Source of the DNA: CAJBIL01 sp044359525
Lineage (GTDB): Bacteria > Pseudomonadota > Gammaproteobacteria > Burkholderiales > Rhodocyclaceae
Direction: 5' to 3'
DNA length: 64,000 bases
NCBI GenBank assembly: GCA_044359525.1
Contig: JBIKLY010000001.1
Location: forward strand, 29,868 to 93,867
Shown here piece by piece: positions 52,020 to 61,406 of this stretch; the stretch's first letter is position 1, and each line of letters opens with the position of its first letter. Under the pieces are notes generated by a model that did no database searches, was not told the DNA's origin, and saw only the letters and a list, made by a program, of their open reading frames with translations. Position numbers and translations under genes: made by a program.

Positions 52020-52696
52020 AAGCGCTCTGGTTGAAATATGCATCCCGCTACGACGCCTTGTCCGAGCGCGAGCGGTGGATGCTTCTGGTGGCAGTGTTCG
52101 GGGCGATTCTGGCGATCGGGCTGATGATGTTTATTGACCCTGCGACGAAGCGTGCGACGTCAGCAGAGCGTGCAAGCATCGAGCAGCGCCGCCAGCTTGA
52201 TGACCTGAAGGCGCAGCTGCTTGCGTTGCAGTCGCCGGGGCAGGATCCTGATGTGGCAGTGCGTCTGGAGCTGGATGGGTTGAAGCAGAAACTGGGCGAG
52301 CTTGGCACCCGCTTTTCAGCGATGGAGAGCACCCTGGTTCCGCCGGAGCGCATGCCGACACTGCTTGAGGCGCTGATTGGCCGGAACAGCGGCTTGCGCC
52401 TGGTCAGCCTTCGTACTTTGCCGGTTACGCCGGTGCTCGACAAGGGCGCGGCAAAAGCCGTGGAAGGTAGTGCTTCGGTCGAGGTTCTGCCGGCTGCCGG
52501 CCTCTATAAACATGGTGTTGAAATCCGCTTGGAGGGGGGCTATCAGGATTTGGCGGCCTATCTGGCGCGTCTTGAACAGTCGCCGCAGAAACTGTTGTGG
52601 AGCAGCGCATCACTGTCAGCGGACAAGCATCCGAAGCTGATGCTGACACTAACCGTATTCACCCTGAGTCTGGATCGAACGTGGCTGATCGTCTGA
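52016..52696 (+). CDS. mshJ: MshJ-like (PilO-type) protein
   Basis: A 226-residue bitopic protein: cytoplasmic LSERERWMLLVAVFGAILAIGL with one helix (about 22-41), a coiled coil (about 48-105), and a small periplasmic domain (GVEIRLEGGYQDLAAYLARLEQSPQKLLW). Matches MshJ/PilO architecture. The start overlaps the previous stop as ATGA. Confidence 0.87.
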   Translation: MKALWLKYASRYDALSERERWMLLVAVFGAILAIGLMMFIDPATKRATSAERASIEQRRQLDDLKAQLLALQSPGQDPDVAVRLELDGLKQKLGELGTRFSAMESTLVPPERMPTLLEALIGRNSGLRLVSLRTLPVTPVLDKGAAKAVEGSASVEVLPAAGLYKHGVEIRLEGGYQDLAAYLARLEQSPQKLLWSSASLSADKHPKLMLTLTVFTLSLDRTWLIV

Positions 52697-53061
52697 TTTA
52701 CTGTTTCGCGCTCTTGTGCGTGGCCATGCCGGCAGTTGCGCAGAGCGGGTTGGTCGATCCGACGCGTCCGCCGTTTGGCATGGCAGGAGACGCCGCGAGC
52801 CTTGCCGAAATCGGTGGCCCGGTCCTGCAGTCAGTCAGGATTCCAAAAAAGGGCAAACCGATGGCGGTGATTGGTGGGCAGCAAGTATTGCTCGGCGAGA
52901 TGTACGGAGACAGTCGCCTGACTTCTCTGACCGAACGCGAAGCCGTGCTCGAGGGGCCGGGCGGAATCGAGCGCTTGCGCCTGACGCCGGGTATTGAAAA
53001 AACGAATATTGTTGTGAAGTCTCCTGTTGCCAAAAGCGCGCAGAGCAGAGGTAAACCATGA
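52681..53061 (+). CDS. mshK: MshK-like (PilP-type) protein
   Basis: A 126-residue exported protein that starts at GTG 52681 inside mshJ. Signal peptide (LIYCFALLCVAMPAVAQ) followed by LVDPTRPP, a segment typical of MshK, and a small beta domain (VLQSVRIPKKGKPMAVIGGQQVLLGE). It probably bridges the inner-membrane complex to the secretin. Confidence 0.83.
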   Translation: MADRLIYCFALLCVAMPAVAQSGLVDPTRPPFGMAGDAASLAEIGGPVLQSVRIPKKGKPMAVIGGQQVLLGEMYGDSRLTSLTEREAVLEGPGGIERLRLTPGIEKTNIVVKSPVAKSAQSRGKP

Positions 53062-54764
53062 AATCCCGATCAAATTTTCTGGCGGCGCTGATCACGCTGT
53101 TTCTGGCAGGATGCGCTTCACATCAGACGAATCCGGGAGGAACCTTCGACCGGATCAGTCAGGAACTGAAGGATGCGTCTGCAACTCGCTCGAAGAGCGC
53201 GGAAGACGCCTTGAATCAGGCGATGCTGCCGCCTCTCCAGGTGGACTTGCCGGTCTCGGCGAAGAGTGTTGAGCCGCGCTTTGATCTGGCAGTGAGCAAT
53301 GCGCCAGCCAATCAGGTATTCATGGCGCTGGTTACCGGTACCCGCTACAGCATGCTGCTGGCGCCGGACGTGAGCGGCACGGTGACGGTCAATCTGAAGA
53401 ACGTGTCGGTGCGCGAGGCGCTGGAAACGCTACGCGAGCTGTATGGTTACGAATTCAAGTATCAGGGAACGCGCATCTATATCCAGTCGAATGCGATGCA
53501 AACACGGATGTTCCAGATCAACTATCTGGCGGGGCGGCGGCAAGGGCAGTCCGACGTGCGCGTATCGTCAAGCTCGATCACGGCAAATACAGCGACCAGT
53601 GCGGCAACCACTGGGGCGACGGGTTCGGTGTCGCCGACGGGCGCAAGCGGCGCAAGCAGTGGTTCTGCGAACATCGGAAGCCGTATCTCGACCTCTTCGG
53701 ACAGCGATTTCTGGCGCGAACTGGGGCAGGCACTAGCCGCCATCATCGGGACGCAGGACGGACGTAGCGTTATTCTTAATCCGGGGTCGGGCGTCGTGCT
53801 GGTCAAGGCATTTCCTTCCGACATTCGTGCCGTGGAGAGCTATCTGAGAGCGACCCAGGTGATCGTCGAACGCCAGGTAATGCTTGAAGCCAAGATTCTG
53901 GAAGTCTCGCTCAGTGAGGAGTTTCAGGCCGGGGTCAATTGGTCTGCCTTCGGCGGCTCCAATAATCGCTATGGTATCGGTGTCGTGGCGCCGGGTTCGA
54001 CGCTGAACACGACTGGCGCGGTGTCGGCAAGCGGCGTCTCAATGACCCCAGGGGCCGCCGGAGCAGTTGCTGCAACGGCGATTGGCAAAGGGTTTTTCGG
54101 GCTCGCTTTCCAGACTGCAAATTTTGCATCCTTGCTGAATTTCCTTGAGTCGCAGGGTAATGTTCAGGTGCTTTCGAGTCCGCGTATTGCCACGATAAAT
54201 AACCAGAAAGCCGTGCTCAAGGTCGGAACGGACGAGTTCTACGTCACTAACGTCAGCACGACGACGACGACGAGCGGAACGAGCAACATTACGACACCGA
54301 CCATCACCCTGCAGCCATTTTTCTCCGGTATCGCGCTGGACGTGACGCCGCAGATTGATGACGGCAACAACATCATTCTGCACGTGCATCCAACCATTAG
54401 CGTGGTCGTTGATAAACAGAAGACTATCGATCTCGGCACCCTTGGCGCGTTCATTCTTCCGCTGGCTTCGAGTACCGTCAATGAAACCGACAGCGTGGTT
54501 CGGGTACAGGATGGCAATATCGTTGCCATCGGTGGTTTGATGAAGCAGGAACAGTCTTCGGATCGCAATGGTTTACCGGGGGCGAGCAGCGTTTCCGGTA
54601 TTGGTGCGCTGTTCGGTCAGCGTTCCAGCCTGCTGAGAAAGCGTGAGCTGGTTATCCTGATCAAGCCCACCGTCATTCGCAATGAGTCAAGCTGGAAGGA
54701 TGATCTCGCCGACACGCAAAACCGGCTCGAACAGCTTGACCCGCGTACGGGCCGGCCACAATGA
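53058..54764 (+). CDS. mshL: MSHA secretin MshL
   Basis: A 568-residue outer-membrane secretin lipoprotein. Lipobox LAGC gives acylated Cys19. Order: STN/N0-type domain (about 75-145), N1-like ring (about 215-290, ILNPGSGVVLVKAFP), and the secretin domain (about 330-550) with VQVLSSPRIATINNQKAVLKVG and RKRELVILIKPTVI. A Ser/Thr/Gly-rich spacer lies at about 172-215. Coupled to mshK by ATGA. Confidence 0.94.
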   Translation: MKSRSNFLAALITLFLAGCASHQTNPGGTFDRISQELKDASATRSKSAEDALNQAMLPPLQVDLPVSAKSVEPRFDLAVSNAPANQVFMALVTGTRYSMLLAPDVSGTVTVNLKNVSVREALETLRELYGYEFKYQGTRIYIQSNAMQTRMFQINYLAGRRQGQSDVRVSSSSITANTATSAATTGATGSVSPTGASGASSGSANIGSRISTSSDSDFWRELGQALAAIIGTQDGRSVILNPGSGVVLVKAFPSDIRAVESYLRATQVIVERQVMLEAKILEVSLSEEFQAGVNWSAFGGSNNRYGIGVVAPGSTLNTTGAVSASGVSMTPGAAGAVAATAIGKGFFGLAFQTANFASLLNFLESQGNVQVLSSPRIATINNQKAVLKVGTDEFYVTNVSTTTTTSGTSNITTPTITLQPFFSGIALDVTPQIDDGNNIILHVHPTISVVVDKQKTIDLGTLGAFILPLASSTVNETDSVVRVQDGNIVAIGGLMKQEQSSDRNGLPGASSVSGIGALFGQRSSLLRKRELVILIKPTVIRNESSWKDDLADTQNRLEQLDPRTGRPQ

Positions 54765-54783
54765 GGCCATTGCGGAGTTGAGC

Positions 54784-55614
54784 TTGTATCTGCACCACTT
54801 CGGGCTGACAGAGCTACCCTTCAGCATCACACCGGATACGAGTTTCATCTATTCGCTGCAGATGCATCAGGAGGCGCTCAATACCTTGCTGCTGGCCCTC
54901 AATGGTGGTGAGGGGTTTGTCAAGATCAGCGGTGAAGTGGGTACGGGGAAAACGCTGCTCTGCCGACGTCTTCTGCAAACGCTGGACGCGAGCTGGGTGA
55001 CCGCTTATTTGCCGAATCCTAATCTCGATGCCAATACGCTATTTCGTGCCTTGGCCGAAGAGCTGGGGGTCAGGGACGCTGCAGATCTCGACCAATACCA
55101 CTTGCTGCGCCGGATCAACCTCGCCTTGCTTGATTTTGCGCGGGCCAAAAAGCGTGTGGTTGTTTGTATCGATGAGGCACAAGCTATGCCGATCGAGACC
55201 CTCGAAGCCTTACGCCTGCTTTCAAATTTTGAGACGGAGAAACGCAAGTTGCTGCAGATCGTTCTTTTTGGTCAGCCGGAGCTCGACGAAAAACTGCATC
55301 GGCCCGAGGTGCGCCAGTTGTTGCAGCGGATTGCATTTCATTACCGCCTGGGCAGTCTGAAAAAGAGCGAGCTTGAGTATTACCTTGCACACCGCCTGCG
55401 TGTTGCCGGTTTTCGCGGCGAGACCTTGTTCACTCCCGCAGCAACGCGCGCCTTGCATCGTGCAAGCGGTGGCACCCCCCGCCTGGTGAATATTCTCGCC
55501 CACAAGGCATTGCTTGCTGTTTTTGGCGAAGGACGACAACAGGCCAAGGTACGGCACGTACGTCTGGCGGCAAAAGATACCGAAGGTGCAGGACGTTCTG
55601 GGTGGTTGTGGTGA
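54784..55614 (+). CDS. mshM: MSHA ATPase MshM (ExeA-like AAA)
   Basis: A 276-residue AAA ATPase of the ExeA/GspA type. It begins MYLHHFGLTELPFSITPDT when started at TTG 54784, which has GGAG (54774-54777) six bases upstream and matches the usual MshM opening. Walker A GEVGTGKT at 50-57; Walker B VVVCIDEAQAM. An ATG at 54761 is out of frame. Confidence 0.9.
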   Translation: MYLHHFGLTELPFSITPDTSFIYSLQMHQEALNTLLLALNGGEGFVKISGEVGTGKTLLCRRLLQTLDASWVTAYLPNPNLDANTLFRALAEELGVRDAADLDQYHLLRRINLALLDFARAKKRVVVCIDEAQAMPIETLEALRLLSNFETEKRKLLQIVLFGQPELDEKLHRPEVRQLLQRIAFHYRLGSLKKSELEYYLAHRLRVAGFRGETLFTPAATRALHRASGGTPRLVNILAHKALLAVFGEGRQQAKVRHVRLAAKDTEGAGRSGWLW

Positions 55615-55647
55615 TGGAATGGTTGGAAAGACCGTGATGGATTTTCA

Positions 55648-56754
55648 ATGAGCCTGGTTAACCAGATGCTGCAGGATCTCGATTCGCGTCGGGCGGCTGA
55701 CGGGCCGAAATCCGGTTTGCCCAACGACGTGCGGCCCTTGCCGGCTGTGCGGCGATCCGGTATGCCTCTGGTTGTGGTGGGGGGGGTAGTTCTGCTTGCT
55801 GTGGCGCTCTGGTTTTTGTGGCAGGCAGTCGATTCGTCGAGCCGCCCGGAGCGGCGAAGCGAGGGGCTCGCCGTGGTGCAGCCCATCCCGCCAAGCGAGA
55901 CCCAAACACCTGTAATGCCTTCGTCGCAACCCGTTCCGGCCGCTGCCACCGGGGATGTGGTAGCCGCTGCGCCGGCCGCGTCTTCCGACGTTTCTGCCGA
56001 GTCTGACGAGTCCCGTTTGCGCCTCACAACTTCACTGCGTATCTTGCCTGACGAAGTGCCAGCCGTGCGTCGAGAGCTTCCGGTCGTGCCGCCCCGGGCG
56101 GCCACACCGATCGTCGCGATGGCTGCAACTCCCGCTCCCTCGGCAAAGGCGCCGGGGGCTGTATTGATCGAAAAGTCGACGCCATCAGGCGCGCTCCATG
56201 AGCGTGCTGAAAATGAGTATCGCAAGGCTTTGTCTGCACTTAATGCCGGTCGGTCGAGCGAGGCGATGGATGGTTTGCGAACCGCGCTCAAACAGGATGG
56301 CGAACATAGTGCTTCCCGCCAGCTGCTGTTCAAATTGCTGGTCGAAAACAAGCGTTTTGACGAGGCGGCGGATCTGTTGCGCGAAGGTTTGCAGTTGCAG
56401 CCGGCGCAATTGTCCTGGGCGATGAGTCTGGCGCGTTTGCAGGTCGATCGCGGGGATCTGCCTGGTGCCTGGCGAAGCTTGCAACAGTCGCTATCTTTTG
56501 CGGCGAATAGTGCCGAGTACCAAGGTTTTTCGGCACATGTTCTACAACGCCTCGGGCGTAGCAAAGAAGCGGTTGAATACTATCAGTCAGCTACCCGTCT
56601 GGCGCCGGCTGAGGGGCGCTGGTGGCTGGGTCTCGGGCTCGCCCTTGAGTCTGATGGTCACGTTGCAGAGGCGCGCGACGCACTGTTACGTGCTCGTGCA
56701 AGCGGTACGCTCAACGCCGAGTTGAACGCGCTGGTTGATCAAAAATTGCGCTAG
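55648..56754 (+). CDS. mshN: MshN-like TPR protein
   Basis: A 368-residue bitopic protein opening MSLVNQMLQDLDSRRA, typical of MshN, with one membrane helix (about 37-60), a Pro/Ala-rich linker (about 65-180) and four or five TPR repeats (about 185-365). Last MSHA gene here; it overlaps the convergent ligase gene by four bases. Confidence 0.88.
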   Translation: MSLVNQMLQDLDSRRAADGPKSGLPNDVRPLPAVRRSGMPLVVVGGVVLLAVALWFLWQAVDSSSRPERRSEGLAVVQPIPPSETQTPVMPSSQPVPAAATGDVVAAAPAASSDVSAESDESRLRLTTSLRILPDEVPAVRRELPVVPPRAATPIVAMAATPAPSAKAPGAVLIEKSTPSGALHERAENEYRKALSALNAGRSSEAMDGLRTALKQDGEHSASRQLLFKLLVENKRFDEAADLLREGLQLQPAQLSWAMSLARLQVDRGDLPGAWRSLQQSLSFAANSAEYQGFSAHVLQRLGRSKEAVEYYQSATRLAPAEGRWWLGLGLALESDGHVAEARDALLRARASGTLNAELNALVDQKLR

Positions 56755-58490
56755 CGTTGCGGAACTGCTTCGGTCAATTGCGCGAGCAGGATTTGCAATT
56801 CCGGATAGGTTGTTTTGAGTTCCGTCAGTTCATTGATTGCCTGATTGCGTGCTTGTGGATGGGTGGCGATCGCGCGATACAGTGCCACTCGGGCATCTTC
56901 AGGTCGCCCATCAAGAGCCAGCAGGTAGGCCAGCTTGTAGGCGCTGCGTTCAATCGGTGAGAATCGCATGGCACGCTCGGTCTGCTGAATTTTTTCCTTG
57001 AGTGCATTACGGTCAATTGGCAGTTGATAGGCATACGCGAGATCAACGTAATGGCTGAATAGTGAGTCGCCGTGCAGTCGGCTGAGGGTGTCCAGCGTTC
57101 CATGCCACGTTGGCTGGCTCTCAGGTGGCTGTAGCTGCCAGTTCAGTGCGTGCTCAAGCTTTCTGTAGTCGAAAAAAAGATTGAATAGTGTCAGTCCGCC
57201 AAGCAGCAGGATCAGCGCTATGGCGGGCCAGCTCAGTCGGGTGTTTTTTGGATATATTTCCGTGCTGCTTCCGGCGCCAACTAACAGTGCGGCGATCCCC
57301 AGAAAATAGGCGTACCAGAGCGGATATTCAAGCTGGCTGTGCATGGCCAAAACAAGCAGAACAGCCGCGAGCCACCAATGTGCAGCACGCCATGCCTGCC
57401 GGGAAAAAGCGATCCACCAGCGAAATGCGCCGGTCAGGATAATAAGGGGGGCGAATAGTCCGAATTCTGCGAGCAGGTCGATGAGCAGGTTGTGAGCATG
57501 CTCGGCACCGCCGATGAATGTTCCGTCCGGCTGGGCGCCCATGAGCAAGTAGGCCTGCCATGGGAATTGTCCAATCCCGGCGCCCAGCCACGGGCGGTCT
57601 ATGAAGATTGCAAGACCGGTACGCCACAGTTGAAGGCGAGCTGACGTGCTGCCAACCTCCTGATAGAAGCGTTCTCCGGATATTGTGGCACCGAGCGTTT
57701 TGCCGAATTCAATCGAGGAGAATGCGATCTGCAGTAATGCTGTCGTCAGGCAGAGAAAAAGGGTGAGCAGAAATATTTCACGCAGCACGGCGTAGCGATA
57801 GCGCCATGCGGCCCATGCGGCAAGGACGGAAAGTCCGGCAGCATACAGTAATACACTGCGCGAGCCGGTCAGGCTGGCGCAGGCGATGAGTGCTATGGCC
57901 AGGGTCGCGAATGCGGTATTTCCGAGGTGCTTTTGAGCGCGAAGATATACCGTCGAAGCGAGCCCCATCCATAGGTAGTTGGCCAGATGATTGCTCTGTG
58001 CGAGATTGCCGGCTCCGCTACCGTGATAAACCATGCCGTAGCCGGTCTGCATGCCGCTTAATTGCATGATTCGCAGTCCGGCAGTCAGGACTGCACCGGC
58101 CAGTATGGCGGTTGCCAGAGGTGTGCACAGACCTTCGAGGCCCCGGTCCTCGCGGATTGATCGGCCGAGAATGATGAGCAAAAACGACCAGAGTAGATAG
58201 AGCAGAAATAACAATCCCTGGGAGAGGAACTCGACGCGCCCAAGGGCAAGCTGAACGAGCAGTAATGCACCTAGTCCCAACGGGGCAAGCGTAATGGCTG
58301 GCAGCCGCAGGCTGGAAAGAATGTGGTGTCGCAAGAGCAGGGTGGAAGCCATGAGGCCGAGCGCGGCAGACGTCCACTCCTGATAGAAAGTCGGAATCGG
58401 GTTGTAGTGATGCGGGTTGATGAACGGGAGAGTCAACATCAGACATAGCGCAGCAATGCTGAAATGCATATGTCGGCGAGGTGGCGTCAT
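56751..58490 (-). CDS. O-oligosaccharyltransferase PglL / Wzy-like O-antigen ligase family
   Basis: A 579-residue inner-membrane protein with about 12 hydrophobic helices, a large periplasmic loop (RFYQEVGSTSARLQLW ... GAGIGQFPWQAYLL ... GGAEHAHNLLIDLLAEFG) typical of WaaL/PglL enzymes, and a soluble C-terminal part (about 430-579) like Wzy_C_2. PglL enzymes transfer lipid-linked glycans to pilins in the periplasm. Its position beside the MSHA genes, on the opposite strand, suggests a pilin glycosylase; an O-antigen ligase role is the alternative. Confidence 0.83.
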   Translation of the reverse strand: MTPPRRHMHFSIAALCLMLTLPFINPHHYNPIPTFYQEWTSAALGLMASTLLLRHHILSSLRLPAITLAPLGLGALLLVQLALGRVEFLSQGLLFLLYLLWSFLLIILGRSIREDRGLEGLCTPLATAILAGAVLTAGLRIMQLSGMQTGYGMVYHGSGAGNLAQSNHLANYLWMGLASTVYLRAQKHLGNTAFATLAIALIACASLTGSRSVLLYAAGLSVLAAWAAWRYRYAVLREIFLLTLFLCLTTALLQIAFSSIEFGKTLGATISGERFYQEVGSTSARLQLWRTGLAIFIDRPWLGAGIGQFPWQAYLLMGAQPDGTFIGGAEHAHNLLIDLLAEFGLFAPLIILTGAFRWWIAFSRQAWRAAHWWLAAVLLVLAMHSQLEYPLWYAYFLGIAALLVGAGSSTEIYPKNTRLSWPAIALILLLGGLTLFNLFFDYRKLEHALNWQLQPPESQPTWHGTLDTLSRLHGDSLFSHYVDLAYAYQLPIDRNALKEKIQQTERAMRFSPIERSAYKLAYLLALDGRPEDARVALYRAIATHPQARNQAINELTELKTTYPELQILLAQLTEAVPQR

Positions 58491-58523
58491 GCGTGATCCG
58501 ATTGCAGCGGGAAGAAGATGGAA

Positions 58524-59237
58524 TTATGACAACTTCGGCAAGGCGCGTGCAACGACCAGTAGCGTAACCCGGGCCGCGCCATGCAGCTTGAGCGTACGCG
58601 CGCACTCATCGAGTGAGGCGCCTGTCGTCATGACGTCATCAATTACTACGATGTGTTTCCCGGTCAGATTTCCCTTGCAGTGAAAAGCGCCGCGGATGTT
58701 TTTTACCCGATCACGCCAGGGTAGATTTGCCTGTGCCGGTGTGTGCCGGATACGCGAACACACTTGGGCGTCAATCGGCCAGCCGTGCGCCGTACTGATC
58801 GGGCGCGCCAGTTCAAGTGCCTGATTGAAGCCTCTTTCGCGCAGGCGCAGGGTGTGTAATGGCAACGGGATGATCAGGTCGGCGGTGCAATCCGCAGCGG
58901 ATGCGGCGAGGTGCTGCCCAAACCAGGTGCCGAGCGCCAGCCGATGTGCGTACTTGAACGATTGAACCAGTTTGTCGAGTGGGAACTCGTAGCTGAAGCT
59001 GGCGATCGTTGCATCGAAGTGTGGCGGTTTCGTGAGGCAACGTCCGCAGCGTTCGCCGTGTGGCGTCGGTAGTGCGCATTGCGGGCAGTGCAGGGCGGAA
59101 AGACGCGGCAAGTCTGCGCTGCAGGCCGGGCAGAGCAGGTTTTCGCCGCTTGCCGTGCCGCACAGCAGACAGTCCTGTTCGAGCAGCTTTCCGGCCGCGC
59201 GGCGGATGAATTCAGCACTTTCGGTTAAAATTGACAT
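58524..59237 (-). CDS. comF: ComF family protein (phosphoribosyltransferase-like)
   Basis: A 237-residue protein with an N-terminal zinc-ribbon part (CLLCG, CPAC, CPQC, CGRC) and a C-terminal PRTase domain with VVIDDVMTTGAS near residues 197-208. The family is needed for DNA uptake in competent bacteria and is linked to type IV pili. The start ATG at 59237 is divergent from bioB. Confidence 0.92.
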   Translation of the reverse strand: MSILTESAEFIRRAAGKLLEQDCLLCGTASGENLLCPACSADLPRLSALHCPQCALPTPHGERCGRCLTKPPHFDATIASFSYEFPLDKLVQSFKYAHRLALGTWFGQHLAASAADCTADLIIPLPLHTLRLRERGFNQALELARPISTAHGWPIDAQVCSRIRHTPAQANLPWRDRVKNIRGAFHCKGNLTGKHIVVIDDVMTTGASLDECARTLKLHGAARVTLLVVARALPKLS

Positions 59238-59297
59238 CCCGACACCGTTCGTTAATAATTCATAATTACGGACAATACGCCACAGTAGGTTTAGCCC

Positions 59298-60278
59298 ATG
59301 AACGCAATCCTTCAAGCAGTTACCCAGCAGCCCGCAGCGCCCGTCGCCACCAAATGGAGTGTCGCAGAAGTCGAGGTGCTTTACGACCTGCCGCTGATGG
59401 ACCTGATCTACCGGGCGCAGCAGGTGCATCGCGAGCATTTTGACGCCAACGAGATTCAACGCTCGACGCTGATTTCGGTCAAGACCGGTGGTTGTTCCGA
59501 GGACTGCGGCTATTGCTCGCAGTCGGCGCGCAACAAGACCGAGCTGGAGCGTGAAAAGCTGATGCCGGTCGCTGAAGTGGTTGCGGCGGCGCAGGCTGCC
59601 AAGGACAAGGGGGCGTCGCGCTTCTGTATGGGCGCTGCCTGGAGGGGGCCAAAAGAGAAGGATCTGGAGCCGGTGCTCGAAATGATCCGCGAGGTCAAGG
59701 CGCTTGGCCTGCAAACCTGTGTGACGCTCGGCATGCTCAAGGACGGGCAGGCCGAAAAGCTGGCTGAAGCCGGCCTCGACTACTACAACCACAACCTCGA
59801 TACCGCCGCTGAGTTTTACCCGCAAGTCATAACCACGCACACGCAACAGGATCGTTTCGATACCATCGGCGAAGTGCGCAAGGCCGGCATGAAGGTTTGC
59901 TCGGGCGGCATCATCGGCATGGGTGAGTCGCGCCGCAATCGCGCTGCGCTGATCGTCCAGCTGGCCAGCATGACGCCGGCGCCTGAATCGGTGCCGATCA
60001 ATAATCTGGTGGCCATTCCCGGCACGCCGATGGCCGAGATTCGTGGCGTCGATAATTTCGAATTTGTGCGCACTATCGCCGCCGCGCGCATCACCATGCC
60101 GACGTCCTTCGTGCGCCTGTCGGCCGGGCGTGACGCGATGAGCGAGGAAATGCAGACGCTATGTTTCCTGGCCGGCGCCAACTCGATGTTCTACGGCGAC
60201 AAACTGCTGACCACCGGCAACCCCGACGTCGACCGCGACGAAGCGCTGTTCGCCAAACTTGGCCTGCGCCCGATTTGA
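59298..60278 (+). CDS. bioB: Biotin synthase
   Basis: Radical-SAM enzyme inserting sulfur into dethiobiotin. The 326-residue product has the cluster cysteines C66, C70 and C73 in GGCSEDCGYCSQSARN, followed by RFCMGAAWRGPKEKD and the [2Fe-2S] ligands including Arg in the KVCSGGIIGMGES region. The C-terminus (GANSMFYGDKLLTTGNP) is complete. Confidence 0.97.
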   Translation: MNAILQAVTQQPAAPVATKWSVAEVEVLYDLPLMDLIYRAQQVHREHFDANEIQRSTLISVKTGGCSEDCGYCSQSARNKTELEREKLMPVAEVVAAAQAAKDKGASRFCMGAAWRGPKEKDLEPVLEMIREVKALGLQTCVTLGMLKDGQAEKLAEAGLDYYNHNLDTAAEFYPQVITTHTQQDRFDTIGEVRKAGMKVCSGGIIGMGESRRNRAALIVQLASMTPAPESVPINNLVAIPGTPMAEIRGVDNFEFVRTIAAARITMPTSFVRLSAGRDAMSEEMQTLCFLAGANSMFYGDKLLTTGNPDVDRDEALFAKLGLRPI

Positions 60279-60301
60279 GCGCTTGTGGGAAAAGTAAAAA
60301 G

Positions 60302-60410
60302 CTCACCGCAGAGGCGCAGAGGTAACGCAGAGGTAACGCAGAGAAAACCAGTTGTTCTAAAAGATTTTCTCTGCGTTACCTCTGCGCCTCTGCGCCTCTG
60401 CGGTAAGACT
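60302..60410. repeat. Inverted repeat element, copy 9
   Basis: Left arm CTCACCGCAGAGGCGCAGAG, then GTAACGCAGAGGTAACGCAGAG. The right arm is the inverse: CTCTGCGTTACCTCTGCGCC, then TCTGCGCCTCTGCGGTAAG. It lies between bioB and bioC. Confidence 0.9.
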
Positions 60411-60445
60411 TTAAGCCCTTCTCGTCTGTTTTTTCGGCAAGTCGC

Positions 60446-61330
60446 ATGACCGCCCCCGCACAGTTCGTCGACCGGCGCCAAGTGCGGCGCAATTTTGCGC
60501 GTGCGGCAGGGAGCTACGACAGTGCCGCGGTGCTGCAGCGCGAAGTTGGCAGCCGCATGCTGGAGCGGCTCGATTACGTGCGTATCGAACCGCAGCGCGT
60601 GCTCGACCTGGGCTGCGGTACCGGGGCCAGCCTGACTGCCCTGCACGAGCGTTACCCGAAGGCGCAGTTGATCGGCGCTGACCTCAGCGAGGCGATGTTG
60701 CAAGCCGGTTGCGGGCAGCGCTCGCGGCTGCGCTGGATGCTTCCCTTCTTGCGCGGCAACAAGACGCCGCTGGTCGCTGCCGATGCAGCGGCGCTACCAT
60801 TTAAATCAGCATCAATCAGCATGCTTTGGTCGAACCTGATGCTGCACTGGCTCGATGACCCGCTACCGGTGTTTCGTGAAATGCATCGCGTACTTGAGGT
60901 GGATGGGCTGCTGATGTTTTCAACCTTCGGGCCGGATACGCTGAAGGAGTTGCGCAACAGTTTCGGCGATGGCTATGTCCATACCCAGCGTTTTGGCGAC
61001 ATGCACGATTTCGGCGATATGCTGATCGAGTGCGGTTTTGCCGACCCGGTGATGGACATGGAGGTGCTGACGATGACCTATGCCAGCCTCGACGATCTCT
61101 TTCGCGATCTGCGCCAGAGCGGTGCGGCGTGCGCCATGCAGGCGCGTCGTCACGGCTTGATGGGGCGTACTGCCTGGCAGGAAATGCGGCTGGCTTACGA
61201 GCAACTGGTGCGCGACGGACGCTTGCCCGCGACCCTCGAAGTGATCTACGGCCACGCCTGGAAAACGCAGCCGAAAAAGACGCAAGACGGTCGCTCGATC
61301 GTCCGGCTGGATCTTAAAAGGGCCCGCTGA
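60446..61330 (+). CDS. bioC: Malonyl-ACP O-methyltransferase BioC
   Basis: SAM-dependent methyltransferase that starts pimelate-moiety synthesis by methylating malonyl-ACP. The 294-residue product has motif I VLDLGCGTGASL near 52-63, LIGADLSEAML and LMFSTFGPDTLKELR. It is 168 bp downstream of bioB with a repeat between. bioF, bioH and bioD are not in this window. Confidence 0.93.
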   Translation: MTAPAQFVDRRQVRRNFARAAGSYDSAAVLQREVGSRMLERLDYVRIEPQRVLDLGCGTGASLTALHERYPKAQLIGADLSEAMLQAGCGQRSRLRWMLPFLRGNKTPLVAADAAALPFKSASISMLWSNLMLHWLDDPLPVFREMHRVLEVDGLLMFSTFGPDTLKELRNSFGDGYVHTQRFGDMHDFGDMLIECGFADPVMDMEVLTMTYASLDDLFRDLRQSGAACAMQARRHGLMGRTAWQEMRLAYEQLVRDGRLPATLEVIYGHAWKTQPKKTQDGRSIVRLDLKRAR

Positions 61331-61406
61331 AGCTTGCGGATTGCGCGGCCGGTAAGCGGCTTTCTGGAGCTGTGCTACAGGCTCCCGCTTGCCCTGCAAC
61401 AGACCT

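Noticed and set aside
54761..54783. ATG at 54761 as mshM start
   Set aside because: Out of frame with the ATPase; TTG 54784 has a well-placed GGAG and gives the expected N-terminus.
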